A stretch of DNA of 64,000 bases from positions 992,001 to 1,056,000 of the forward strand of contig NZ_JBDFMM010000001.1 of the NCBI RefSeq assembly GCF_047238265.1, in the 5' to 3' direction. The position numbers and the translations under genes were made by a program. The DNA comes from Paenibacillus_F sp047238265 (lineage in GTDB: Bacteria; Bacillota; Bacilli; Paenibacillales; NBRC-103111). Shown here in pieces: positions 8,399-16,342 of the stretch (within the stretch, counting starts at the first letter, position 1; the number at the start of each line of letters is the position of its first letter). The notes under the pieces were generated by a model. The model was given only the letters and a program-made list of their open reading frames with translations, did not search any database and was not told the DNA's origin.

Positions 8399-8412
8399 AT
8401 GCCGGCTTTTTT
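8390..8412 (+). terminator. Terminator overlapping the Spo0E-like stop codon
   Basis: AGCCGG (8390-8395) and CCGGCT (8402-8407) flank a loop that contains the TAA stop; the stem runs directly into a T tract. Confidence 0.7.
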
Positions 8413-8452
8413 GCAGCGTTTGCACAGGCTATCAGGCTACGGAGGGGTTACG

Positions 8453-9025
8453 ATGACACAGAAACGCTGGTTACCGGCTGCTGTACTGCTTCTATTATTC
8501 ACCGTCTTGGTTTCCGGGTGCGGGAAGGCCCAGCCCAAAGCGGATGTTTCCATCTTTATGATGGCCCGCGACGGCATATCGGTCGAAGCCGCTTTTAAGC
8601 TTGAAAACTCGTTGAAAGCGCTTGTGGGGGACAAGCCGTCGATCTACCTGAACACGTCTCCGCTTTTTTCCAATGAGAAGATGATTGTCGAAATGGGGTA
8701 CGGGAATCACGGTATCCTGATCATCCCGGAAGAACAATTTAAGATTTATGCGGCCGAAGGGGCGTTTTTGCCGCTGGATGAGCATTTCAAGCAGGAAGAC
8801 TATCCGGAGGGCGTGCTTGAGGCGACGATTGAACCTGCCGGTAAGAAGAAAGATCCGCCCGAAGCGCCCAAGAAGGAGACGCATCTGTACGGCATTCCGC
8901 TCCAGTATTCCAAGTGGATGAAGGACAACGGCGTTGAAGGCAAAGGGCTCGTCGCTTTCATGGCGGTGAACAGCCGCAATCCCGAGCTGTCGTTCGAGGT
9001 GCTCAAGAAGATCGCCGCCAAATGA
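8453..9025 (+). CDS. Lipoprotein of unknown function
   Basis: Start at ATG 8453 after GGAGGGG. 190 residues with a classic lipoprotein signal: basic N terminus, hydrophobic core and lipobox LVSGC at residues ~17-21, so the mature protein should be lipid-anchored outside the membrane. The rest has no motif I recognise; it is rich in lysine and contains a PPEAPKKE linker. Neighbours give no clear functional clue. Confidence 0.7.
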   Translation: MTQKRWLPAAVLLLLFTVLVSGCGKAQPKADVSIFMMARDGISVEAAFKLENSLKALVGDKPSIYLNTSPLFSNEKMIVEMGYGNHGILIIPEEQFKIYAAEGAFLPLDEHFKQEDYPEGVLEATIEPAGKKKDPPEAPKKETHLYGIPLQYSKWMKDNGVEGKGLVAFMAVNSRNPELSFEVLKKIAAK

Positions 9026-9102
9026 TGACGCGACTGCTGTAGCCGTCGTGACTCTAATATGAGCCGCGTCCCCTGCCGGGTTAGTTACGGTGACTAAAGT
9101 CC

Positions 9103-9132
9103 TTGTCTTTCCGGCGCCGCTTGGCCTATAAT
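9103..9132 (+). promoter_or_regulatory. Sigma-A promoter of the cobalamin operon
   Basis: TTGTCT at 9103-9108 and a perfect TATAAT at 9127-9132 with an 18-base spacer. It lies about 30 bases before the cobalamin riboswitch. The stretch 9026-9102 holds nothing else recognisable. Confidence 0.75.
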
Positions 9133-9159
9133 GAGGGATGAACTTGAAGGCCCAACCTC

Positions 9160-9360
9160 ATACGTTTACCGTCAGGTCCCGAAGCGGCGTCTCTCAGCGG
9201 AGATAAAGCCCAGGGTGAAAAGGGAAGCCGGTGCAAATCCGGCACGGTCCCGCCACTGTAATACGGAGATCGTCTTACGATGCCACTGTCCGCAAGCGGA
9301 TGGGAAGGCAAGACGGTCGACTATCCGTAAGTCAGGAGACCTGCCTGCCGGTTTGCAGCA
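9160..9360 (+). ncRNA. Cobalamin (AdoCbl) riboswitch
   Basis: The B12-box core is present near 9220-9260: GGGAAGCCGGTGCAAATCC followed by GGCACGGTCCCGCCACTGT. The distal conserved part AAGTCAGGAGACCTGCC appears near 9330-9345. Cobalamin riboswitches bind adenosylcobalamin and reduce expression of the downstream genes. Here a terminator follows about 85 bases later and then the btuF gene, so transcriptional attenuation is the likely mode. Ends are approximate. Confidence 0.93.
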
Positions 9361-9442
9361 CAATATCCTTCGAGGAGAGGATCGCGCGAAACCGGAAAGG
9401 ACGTCCGACTGACGGCCGTTTCACCTCGTGATTCTGAAAGTT

Positions 9443-9475
9443 ATCCCCTCTATCTCCGGATAGAGGGGATTTTTT
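9443..9475 (+). terminator. Terminator in the cobalamin riboswitch leader
   Basis: ATCCCCTCTATC pairs with GATAGAGGGGAT around a short CGG-type loop, followed by a T run. It lies between the aptamer and btuF, the expected place for the expression platform. Confidence 0.85.
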
Positions 9476-9541
9476 GTTGATATGCGCAAACATCGTGGGA
9501 CAAACCTCAAGTCAAACTAAACCGGTAAGGGAGTAGAGAAC

Positions 9542-10549
9542 ATGAACAACGAACGAAGAACCGCCAGGGGTTTCAAATACGCCCTGCTGATGCTTGTTTT
9601 GACACTGGCTATCGGGCTGACGGCCTGCGGCCAGAAAAGCGCGGATAACGGAACGGCGGGAACGGCCTCTCCGGCGGCCAGCACGGCTCCGCAAACGAAC
9701 GCGAAGAAAACGCAGTATCCTTTGAAAGTAACCGACGCGACAGGCAAGGAATTTACATTCGAGAAAGCGCCCGAGAAAATCGTTTCGGTATCGCCGGCGG
9801 AGACGGAAGCTCTTTTCGCGATCGGTCTGGGCGATAAAATCGTCGGCGTGTCCGATTTTGACGATTATCCTGCGGAAGCGAAAACGAAGCCGAAAATGGG
9901 CGGAATTACGCAGCCTAACCAGGAATCGGTTATCGCTTCGGGAGCCGACATTGTTTTCACAGGCGTTTCGATGAAAAAAGAATCGGTCGAGAAATTGCGT
10001 GCCATGGGCATTAATGTATTTAAGGTAGAGCCTAAGACGCTTGACGACGTCATGAAAAATATTCAGCTTTACGGTCAGATTACGGACCATCAGGAGCAGG
10101 CGGAAAAAGTCACCGCAAAAATGAAAGAAGACCGTCAGAAAGTCACGGATGCTGTAAAAACCGTGGCAGCGGACAAGAAGAAAAAAGTCTATATCGAATT
10201 CTCTCCGGGCTGGACAGTCGGCAAGGGTGAGTTTATGGATGAGCTCATCACCCTGGCAGGCGGTATCAACGTCGCTTCCGACATTACGGGCTGGAAGCAG
10301 ATCAGCGAGGAGAAAATCATCCAGCAGAACCCGGACGTTATTTTATTCGCCAAAGACGTGGTGGACGACAAAACGAAAAAGAGTCTCGAAGAGCTTATTC
10401 GCGGACGCAGCGGATGGAACGAAATTAATGCCGTTAAAAACAACCAGGTGATCGGTCTCGACCAGAATACGCTGACCCGCCCGGGACCGCGTCTGACAGA
10501 GGGGCTTCTGCAAATGGCTAAAGCTATCTATCCGGACTTGGTGAAATAA
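9542..10549 (+). CDS. btuF: Corrinoid ABC transporter substrate-binding lipoprotein
   Basis: 335 residues; GGTAAGGGAG precedes the ATG. The signal ends in lipobox LTACG (~residues 24-28), then an Ala/Thr-rich linker and a periplasmic-binding fold of the class III (BtuF/FhuD) type, starting YPLKVTDATGKEFTFEKAPEKIVSVSPAETE. These proteins capture vitamin B12 or cobinamide outside the cell and deliver it to BtuCD. The fold alone also fits siderophore binding; the cobalamin riboswitch and the cob genes downstream favour corrinoids. Confidence 0.88.
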   Translation: MNNERRTARGFKYALLMLVLTLAIGLTACGQKSADNGTAGTASPAASTAPQTNAKKTQYPLKVTDATGKEFTFEKAPEKIVSVSPAETEALFAIGLGDKIVGVSDFDDYPAEAKTKPKMGGITQPNQESVIASGADIVFTGVSMKKESVEKLRAMGINVFKVEPKTLDDVMKNIQLYGQITDHQEQAEKVTAKMKEDRQKVTDAVKTVAADKKKKVYIEFSPGWTVGKGEFMDELITLAGGINVASDITGWKQISEEKIIQQNPDVILFAKDVVDDKTKKSLEELIRGRSGWNEINAVKNNQVIGLDQNTLTRPGPRLTEGLLQMAKAIYPDLVK

Positions 10550-10550
10550 A

Positions 10551-11588
10551 ATGAAACCTAAATGGGGACTTTGGGGAGGAGTAGGAGTTTTACTCCTTCT
10601 TCTTTCTATTGTGCTGAGTCTTTCGCTGGGCTCGGCCCATCTGCCGGTGAGTCAGATCGCTTCGATTCTGGGGAGCAAGCTGCCTTGGATCGGAGACAAA
10701 ATCACGCCGGACTGGCCCGTTTCCTCGGAGCAGATTATTATGAAGGTAAGGCTGCCGCGCGTGATGCTGGCCATCCTGGTGGGAGCCTCCCTTTCGGTAG
10801 CGGGAGCCGCTTTTCAAGGCGTCCTGCGCAATCCGCTTGCGGACCCGTATACACTTGGAGTCAGCAGCGGAACGAGCGTAGGCGCGGCGTTCGTTATCTA
10901 CTTCGGTTTGCAGACGACGTTTTTCGGTGCGTGGACGATACCGGTCGTCGGTTTTGTGACAGGAGCGGTTTCGCTCTGGATCGTACTGCGCCTGGCCCAG
11001 ACCGACGGCAAAATCCGTATGGAGACGCTGCTGCTTTCCGGTGTCGTGATGCAGGCGTTTCTCGGTTCGGTGGTTTCTTTTCTCGTGTCGATGTCCAAGC
11101 AGGTCGTTAACGAAATCGTTTTTTGGCTGATGGGAAGCCTGGCCATGAAAGGCTGGTCGTACACTACCGTTCTCCTGCCGTATTTCATCGTAACTTTTGT
11201 TGTGCTGTACAGCTATGCGCGGACACTTAACCTGCTGGCGCTCGGGGAACGGCAGGCCGCCCATCTCGGCATTCATGTCGAACGGACGAAGCTGATCGTC
11301 CTGATTACCGCCACACTGGTGACGGCTGCGGCCGTTTCCGTATCCGGTGTAATCGGATTTGTCGGACTGATTGTGCCTCATCTGATCCGTTTGATTGCCG
11401 GTCCGGATTACCGGCTGATCGTACCGCTGTCCGCGGTTGGCGGAGCCATTTACGTCCTGTGGGCCGACACGCTGGCCCGGACGCTTCTGAGCCCGACGGA
11501 GATTCCTCTCGGCGTCATCACCGCGTTTCTGGGCGCGCCGTTCTTCGCTTATCTGCTGCGCAAACAGAGGAAATGGGGGAGAAGCTGA
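10551..11588 (+). CDS. btuC: Corrinoid ABC transporter permease
   Basis: 345 residues, FecCD/BtuC permease family with about ten membrane helices. Recognisable segments are KVRLPRVMLAILVGASLSVAGAAFQGVLRNPLADPYTLGVSSG near residue 65-107 and GVIGFVGLIVPHLIRLIAGPDYR near 265-290, the latter contacting the ATPase. It begins one base after the btuF stop and its TGA overlaps the ATG of btuD. Confidence 0.92.
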   Translation: MKPKWGLWGGVGVLLLLLSIVLSLSLGSAHLPVSQIASILGSKLPWIGDKITPDWPVSSEQIIMKVRLPRVMLAILVGASLSVAGAAFQGVLRNPLADPYTLGVSSGTSVGAAFVIYFGLQTTFFGAWTIPVVGFVTGAVSLWIVLRLAQTDGKIRMETLLLSGVVMQAFLGSVVSFLVSMSKQVVNEIVFWLMGSLAMKGWSYTTVLLPYFIVTFVVLYSYARTLNLLALGERQAAHLGIHVERTKLIVLITATLVTAAAVSVSGVIGFVGLIVPHLIRLIAGPDYRLIVPLSAVGGAIYVLWADTLARTLLSPTEIPLGVITAFLGAPFFAYLLRKQRKWGRS

Positions 11589-12373
11589 TGGAACCGATTA
11601 TCGAAGTGCAGGGGGCGGGAAAAAGTTTCGGCGGAACCCGCGTGCTCCAAGATATCCGTTTCGAAGTGAGGCCCGGCGAATTTTTCGGCATCATCGGGCC
11701 CAACGGGAGCGGGAAATCGACTCTGCTAAGACTTGTCTCCGGCGTTGATCCGCTTACGGAGGGCCGTATTCTGCTGCAGGGGAAGGAAGTCGCGGGCTAT
11801 TCCCGCAAGGAGCTTGCACGCTGGCTTGCCGTGCTTCAGCAGGATGCATTGCCTCCGCTCGGTTTCACCGTCCGCGAGGTGGTCGAAATGGGCCGGTTCC
11901 CTTTCCAGAACTGGCTCGGGGAAGACCGGGAGGACGCCGCCGCTCTCGTCGACCGGATTATGCGGCGACTCGATTTGGAGGCGCTGGCCGACCGGACGGT
12001 GGAGAACTTGAGCGGCGGCCAGAAACAGCGTGTGGCGCTGGCCAAGGTGATGGCCCAGGAGCCCCGTCTTCTGCTGCTCGATGAGCCTACGACTTATTTG
12101 GATATCGGCTACCAGATGCAGTTGATGGATTACGTGCGGCAGTGGCAGCGTGAAGAGGGACTGACGGTAGTCGCCGTTCTTCACGATTTAAACCTGGCCG
12201 CCCTTTACTGCGAACGGCTTCTTGTCGTTCATGAGGGAGAAGGCGTATCGATCGGCACGCCCGAGGAGATTATGAGAAGCGAGCTGATCCGGGACGTCTA
12301 CGGGACGGAACCGATCGTTCTGGAGCATCCGGAGCACGGCATTCCTCAAATCCTGCTGCGCCGGGGGGATTAA
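11588..12373 (+). CDS. btuD: Corrinoid ABC transporter ATP-binding protein
   Basis: Start at ATG 11588, overlapping the btuC stop (ATGA), with GGGGGAGAAG upstream. 261 residues. Walker A GPNGSGKST, Q-loop region VLQQDALPP, signature LSGGQKQRVALA, Walker B LLLLDEPT and the switch histidine in VLHDLN are all intact. It powers BtuC-type import at the cytoplasmic face of the membrane. Confidence 0.92.
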   Translation: MEPIIEVQGAGKSFGGTRVLQDIRFEVRPGEFFGIIGPNGSGKSTLLRLVSGVDPLTEGRILLQGKEVAGYSRKELARWLAVLQQDALPPLGFTVREVVEMGRFPFQNWLGEDREDAAALVDRIMRRLDLEALADRTVENLSGGQKQRVALAKVMAQEPRLLLLDEPTTYLDIGYQMQLMDYVRQWQREEGLTVVAVLHDLNLAALYCERLLVVHEGEGVSIGTPEEIMRSELIRDVYGTEPIVLEHPEHGIPQILLRRGD

Positions 12374-12480
12374 CCCGCGTGAGTTCTGTGCGCCCACACG
12401 GCGCTTTACATATCGGCCGGCATAGGGACGGTCAATAAGGCATGCGGACCCTGCATGAATCTTACTATACAAATTATCAG

Positions 12481-12570
12481 CAGCAGGTTGTAGCAGATTG
12501 GAGCAGATCGTAGCAGATCGTAGCAGCTTGTAGTAGGTTGTAGCAAGTTGGAGCAAGTCGCAACGAGATA
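12481..12570. repeat. Degenerate 10-bp tandem repeat upstream of cobT
   Basis: About eight to nine imperfect copies of a TAGCAGATTG-like 10-mer (variants TAGCAGATCG, TAGCAGCTTG, TAGTAGGTTG, TAGCAAGTTG) run in register up to the cobT ribosome site. The 212-base gap 12374-12586 otherwise holds no gene. A 10-base period puts the repeats on one face of the helix. Confidence 0.8.
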
Positions 12571-12586
12571 CCGAGGAGGAACTAAC

Positions 12587-13636
12587 ATGAACGAACTTCA
12601 GGATGTAACCGGCGCCATACGCCCGCTCCGTCAAGAAGCGATGGATGCGGCGTCCGTCCGTCTCGATAATCTGACCAAACCGCCGGGCAGCCTCGGCAAG
12701 CTGGAGGATATGGCACGCCAGCTTGCGGGAATTACCGGAGAGGTTACGCCCGACACGAGCCGCAAGGCAATCGTCGTCATGGCCGCCGATCACGGCGTCT
12801 GCGAAGAAGGCGTCAGCGCGTTTCCGCAGGAAGTGACCCGCCAGATGGTGATGAACTTCCTGCAGGGCGGCGCGGCCGTCAATGTGCTGGCCCGGCATGC
12901 CGGAGCGGAAGTCGTATGCGTCGATATCGGCGTCAACGCCGAGCTGGAGCATCCGTATCTTCTCTCCCGCAAAGTCCGGAAAGGCACGGCCAATATGGCC
13001 CGTGAGGCCGCCATGTCCCGGGAAGAGGCTCTGCAGGCCATCCGCGCCGGAGTCGAGGTCGCTGACATGCTGGCCGGTCAAGGCGTGCGGGTTCTGGCGA
13101 CCGGAGAGATGGGAATCGGCAACACGACGGCCAGTTCCGCCCTGCTGAGCGTGCTCGGAGGCATCGACATCCGGGACGCGGTAGGACGCGGAACCGGCAT
13201 CGATGATGCACGCTGGCTGCACAAGCAGGAAGTCGTCCGCAAGGCCATCGAGATCAACAAGCCGGATGCGGACGATGCGCTTGATGTCCTCGCCAAGATC
13301 GGGGGCCTCGAAATCGCGGGCCTGACCGGTGTCATCCTCGGTGCGGCGAAGAACGCCTGTCCGGTCGTGATCGACGGGTTCATCTCCTCGGCCGCCGCGC
13401 TGGTTGCTTCCCGGCTGGCTCCGGAGTCCCAGCCGTATATGATCGCCTCGCACCAGTCGCACGAGCAGGGGCACGCACGGATGCTGGAAGCGGTAGGGCT
13501 CAGCCCCATGCTGCATATGGATATGAGACTGGGAGAAGGGACCGGGGCTGCGCTGTGTTTCACGCTCATGGATGCGGCGGGCAAGATCATGCGCGAGATG
13601 GCTTCTTTCGAAAGCGCCGGAGTGTCGCGGGCCTGA
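12587..13636 (+). CDS. cobT: Nicotinate-nucleotide:dimethylbenzimidazole phosphoribosyltransferase
   Basis: Start at ATG 12587, after GAGGAGGA. 349 residues, the standard CobT length. It makes alpha-ribazole phosphate from nicotinate mononucleotide and the lower-ligand base. Motifs: LDNLTKPPGSLGKLE near the N terminus, VVMAADHGVCEEGVSAFPQEVT, GEMGIGNTTASSALL and the C-terminal LGEGTGAAL. It overlaps cobU by an ATGA junction, so translation is probably coupled. Confidence 0.95.
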   Translation: MNELQDVTGAIRPLRQEAMDAASVRLDNLTKPPGSLGKLEDMARQLAGITGEVTPDTSRKAIVVMAADHGVCEEGVSAFPQEVTRQMVMNFLQGGAAVNVLARHAGAEVVCVDIGVNAELEHPYLLSRKVRKGTANMAREAAMSREEALQAIRAGVEVADMLAGQGVRVLATGEMGIGNTTASSALLSVLGGIDIRDAVGRGTGIDDARWLHKQEVVRKAIEINKPDADDALDVLAKIGGLEIAGLTGVILGAAKNACPVVIDGFISSAAALVASRLAPESQPYMIASHQSHEQGHARMLEAVGLSPMLHMDMRLGEGTGAALCFTLMDAAGKIMREMASFESAGVSRA

Positions 13637-14229
13637 TGAATCCGACGCATGAACATACACCGGGATCGGGAGCCGTTCTCGTTACCGGCGGCGCCAGGAG
13701 CGGCAAAAGCTCGTTTGCCGAGCAGCTGTCTTCACGGCTTGCCGCACACGGCACTTATCTCGCTACGGCCCGGATCTGGGACGAGGAGATGCGTCAGCGG
13801 ATCGCTCTTCACCGCACGCAGCGCGAGCAGTCCGGCTTCCCCTGGATTACGGCGGAAGAGCCGATGGAGCTTTCCGCGGTGCTGAAGACGTGCAGCGGCA
13901 GCAGGGGGCCTGGCGTCGTCCTGGTGGACTGCCTGACGCTGTGGCTTTCCAATCGCCTTCTGCAGGTAGAGTCTTCGCCGGACGCGGCGGAACAGGTGAA
14001 TGCCGCCGTGGATGAGCTTGTCCGGACGGTTGAAGCTTATGAGGGACCGCTCGTTCTCGTCACGAACGAAGTGGGCAGCGGCATTGTGCCCGAATATCCT
14101 CTCGGGCGTCTGTACCGGGATCTGGCCGGCCGGATGAATCAGCGGCTGGCACAAGTTTGCGGACAAGTGTTTCTGGTGACTGCCGGGATACCGGTCGAGC
14201 TGAAAAGCCGGGCTTACCGGTTTGAATAG
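13636..14229 (+). CDS. cobU: Adenosylcobinamide kinase / guanylyltransferase
   Basis: Start at ATG 13636 overlapping the cobT stop. 197 residues with Walker A GGARSGKSSFAE (about 17-28), the HRTQR segment containing the guanylylated histidine in the family, VDCLTLWLSN and VTNEVGSGIVPEYPLGRLYRDLAG. The enzyme phosphorylates adenosylcobinamide and then transfers GMP to give adenosylcobinamide-GDP. Confidence 0.94.
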   Translation: MNPTHEHTPGSGAVLVTGGARSGKSSFAEQLSSRLAAHGTYLATARIWDEEMRQRIALHRTQREQSGFPWITAEEPMELSAVLKTCSGSRGPGVVLVDCLTLWLSNRLLQVESSPDAAEQVNAAVDELVRTVEAYEGPLVLVTNEVGSGIVPEYPLGRLYRDLAGRMNQRLAQVCGQVFLVTAGIPVELKSRAYRFE

Positions 14230-14238
14230 AGGGAACTC

Positions 14239-15330
14239 ATGATTTTTTATTCGCTGAAGGAAATTTTGTGGATGATGCTGGCGGCCATTGCGGTCGACTT
14301 GGTGATCGGCGATCCGAAGTGGCCGACGCATCCGGTAATCCGCATCGGGAGTCTGATCAGCTTTTTGGAAAGGAAGCTGAGAAGAGAGTCCGAGTCGCGT
14401 GAGAAAGCGGCCGGAGATGCGGAAAACACGAGCGAGGCCGCAGCGGGGGCGGACGGCGGCATGACTGACGCCGGCGCGAAGGACAAGGCAGGCGGACAAG
14501 CCGCCGTACTGTCTCCGCGCTCCTTAAAGCTGCGGGGGGTTGGGCTGGCGGCGGCCGTCATGTTGGCCGCATTTGCCGCCATGCTTGCCGTAACGGCCGC
14601 AGCCGCGGCGATTCACCCGTGGCTGGGATACGCGGTGACGACGTGGTTCATTTCGACGACGATAGCCGTCAAAGGCTTAAAAGACGCTGCGCGGCTGGTG
14701 GCGGTGCCTCTCGCCGCCGGAGATATGGCCGCCGCTCGCAAATATACCGGCTATATCGTCGGCCGTGACACGAAACACCTCGACGAAGGCGAACTGACGC
14801 GCGCCGTCGTGGAAACAGTCGCCGAGAACACCGTCGACGGAGTCGTTTCGCCGCTGTTCTACGCTCTCATCGGCGGAGCGCCTCTGGCGATGCTGTACCG
14901 GGCGGCGAATACGCTGGATTCTATGGTCGGCTACAAGAACGACCGGTACATACATTTCGGCTGGGCCTCCGCACGGTGGGACGACGTGATGAACTGGATT
15001 CCGGCCAGACTGACCGGAATCCTGCTGATTCTGGCCGCGGCCGTACAGCCGCGGATGAGCGCTCCCCGGGCGGCCCGCTCGATAGGCCGCTTTGCCCGGC
15101 TCCATCCGAGTCCCAACAGCGGGATTCCGGAGTCGGCCGTCGCGGGGGCGCTAGGCATCGAGCTCGGCGGGCGCAATACATACGGAACCGTGGTCAGCGA
15201 ACGCGCACGCATGGGCTGGCCGCTGAGACCGCGGAGCCGCGGTGACATCGACGGAACAGTCCGGCTGCTGTACGGTGCGGCGGGCTGGCTGGCAGGAGGG
15301 ATATTATGCGCAATCTGGCTGCTGAATTAA
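14239..15330 (+). CDS. cbiB: Adenosylcobinamide-phosphate synthase
   Basis: 363 residues, membrane protein that attaches aminopropanol (or its phosphate) to adenosylcobyric acid. Family features: VDLVIGDPKWPTHPV near residue 15-30, YIVGRDTKHLDEGELTRAVVETVAENTVDGVVSPLFYALIGG, YKNDRYIHFGWASARWDD and PNSGIPESAVAGALGI. It is longer than usual because an Ala/Gly/Glu/Asp-rich stretch (~residues 52-95) interrupts the first loop. Its last 25 bases overlap cobS. Confidence 0.93.
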   Translation: MIFYSLKEILWMMLAAIAVDLVIGDPKWPTHPVIRIGSLISFLERKLRRESESREKAAGDAENTSEAAAGADGGMTDAGAKDKAGGQAAVLSPRSLKLRGVGLAAAVMLAAFAAMLAVTAAAAAIHPWLGYAVTTWFISTTIAVKGLKDAARLVAVPLAAGDMAAARKYTGYIVGRDTKHLDEGELTRAVVETVAENTVDGVVSPLFYALIGGAPLAMLYRAANTLDSMVGYKNDRYIHFGWASARWDDVMNWIPARLTGILLILAAAVQPRMSAPRAARSIGRFARLHPSPNSGIPESAVAGALGIELGGRNTYGTVVSERARMGWPLRPRSRGDIDGTVRLLYGAAGWLAGGILCAIWLLN

Positions 15331-16163
15331 AGCTGTGGCTGCTCGGGCTGGTCACGGCGATCCAGTTTCTTACCCGGCTGCCGCTTCCGGTACGGATCGA
15401 ATGGACACCGGCCGTTCTGCGGCGCAGCCTTGCTTTTTACCCGGTGGTCGGGCTGATCTTGGGATTAATTCTTGCCGGTTCCGGATGGATGCTGGAGAAG
15501 GCGCTCCCCCCTATGCCGGCGGCGGCGCTTCTGCTGTGCCTGTGGATCGGGCTGACGGGAGCGCTGCATCTGGACGGACTGATGGATACGGCGGACGGTC
15601 TGCTCAGCCACCGCTCCCGGGAGCGGATGCTGGAAATTATGAAGGATAGCCGAGTCGGAGCCATGGGTGTTATTGTATGTGCCGCGGTCGTGCTTCTCAA
15701 GTGGAGCGTGATGGTGCCGCTTCTGACAGGCGGCGTTCTTTCCGGGAGCTGGGTTCTGGTGCTTGTTCCGGTGTGGAGCCGGACTTTTATGGCCGCGGCC
15801 GTGGCTTTATGGCCGTATGCGCGGAGCGGCGGCGGTTTGGGCGGTTTTTTTGAAGGGGAAAAAAAGCCCTTCGCCCTTCTGGGGACGGGTATCGCTTTTC
15901 TTCTGAGCGCGGTAGCGGGCGCTTATTTCCGTGCTTCGGGCGGGGAACTTCCTCTTAAGCCTTCTTTGCATGCTCTCGAAGGGGCGGGGCCTTTATTGTG
16001 GGGGTTTATGCTGCTCGCGGTCACCTTCGCGCTGGGTGGCATACTGGCGGCCTGGATGGCCAAAAAGCTCGGCGGACTGACGGGGGACACCTACGGTGCT
16101 TTAAATGAACTGCTGGAGGTACTGCTGCTTCTTGCCGTCGCATTCGTATTGAATTCAGCTTAA
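15306..16163 (+). CDS. cobS: Cobalamin-5'-phosphate synthase (adenosylcobinamide-GDP ribazoletransferase)
   Basis: Start ATG 15306 with GGAGGG upstream, inside the end of cbiB. 285 residues, multi-pass membrane enzyme that joins adenosylcobinamide-GDP and alpha-ribazole. Motifs LTRLPLP, LHLDGLMDTADGLLSHRSRERMLEIMKDSRVGAMG and the C-terminal LGGLTGDTYGALNELLE are characteristic. Confidence 0.94.
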   Translation: MRNLAAELKLWLLGLVTAIQFLTRLPLPVRIEWTPAVLRRSLAFYPVVGLILGLILAGSGWMLEKALPPMPAAALLLCLWIGLTGALHLDGLMDTADGLLSHRSRERMLEIMKDSRVGAMGVIVCAAVVLLKWSVMVPLLTGGVLSGSWVLVLVPVWSRTFMAAAVALWPYARSGGGLGGFFEGEKKPFALLGTGIAFLLSAVAGAYFRASGGELPLKPSLHALEGAGPLLWGFMLLAVTFALGGILAAWMAKKLGGLTGDTYGALNELLEVLLLLAVAFVLNSA

Positions 16164-16257
16164 AATACGCGGAATGATTGTTTGAAAAAGCCCTGCTGCC
16201 CCCGAAAGGCCGCAAGGAGCGGACGGCAGAGCAAGGACTTGCAGCGTGAATTTATCA

Positions 16258-16298
16258 AAAGGCGGGACGGAATCGTTGATCGGACTCCCGGCCTTTTT
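16258..16298 (+). terminator. Possible terminator between cobS and cobD
   Basis: AAAGGC-GGGA pairs with TCCCGGCCTTT with one bulged base, followed by TTTTT. If active it would split the cob genes into two transcripts; a ~180-base gap here supports that. Confidence 0.5.
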
Positions 16299-16342
16299 GC
16301 ATATAAACGGACAGGAATTGATAAAAAAAAAGGGGGATCACT

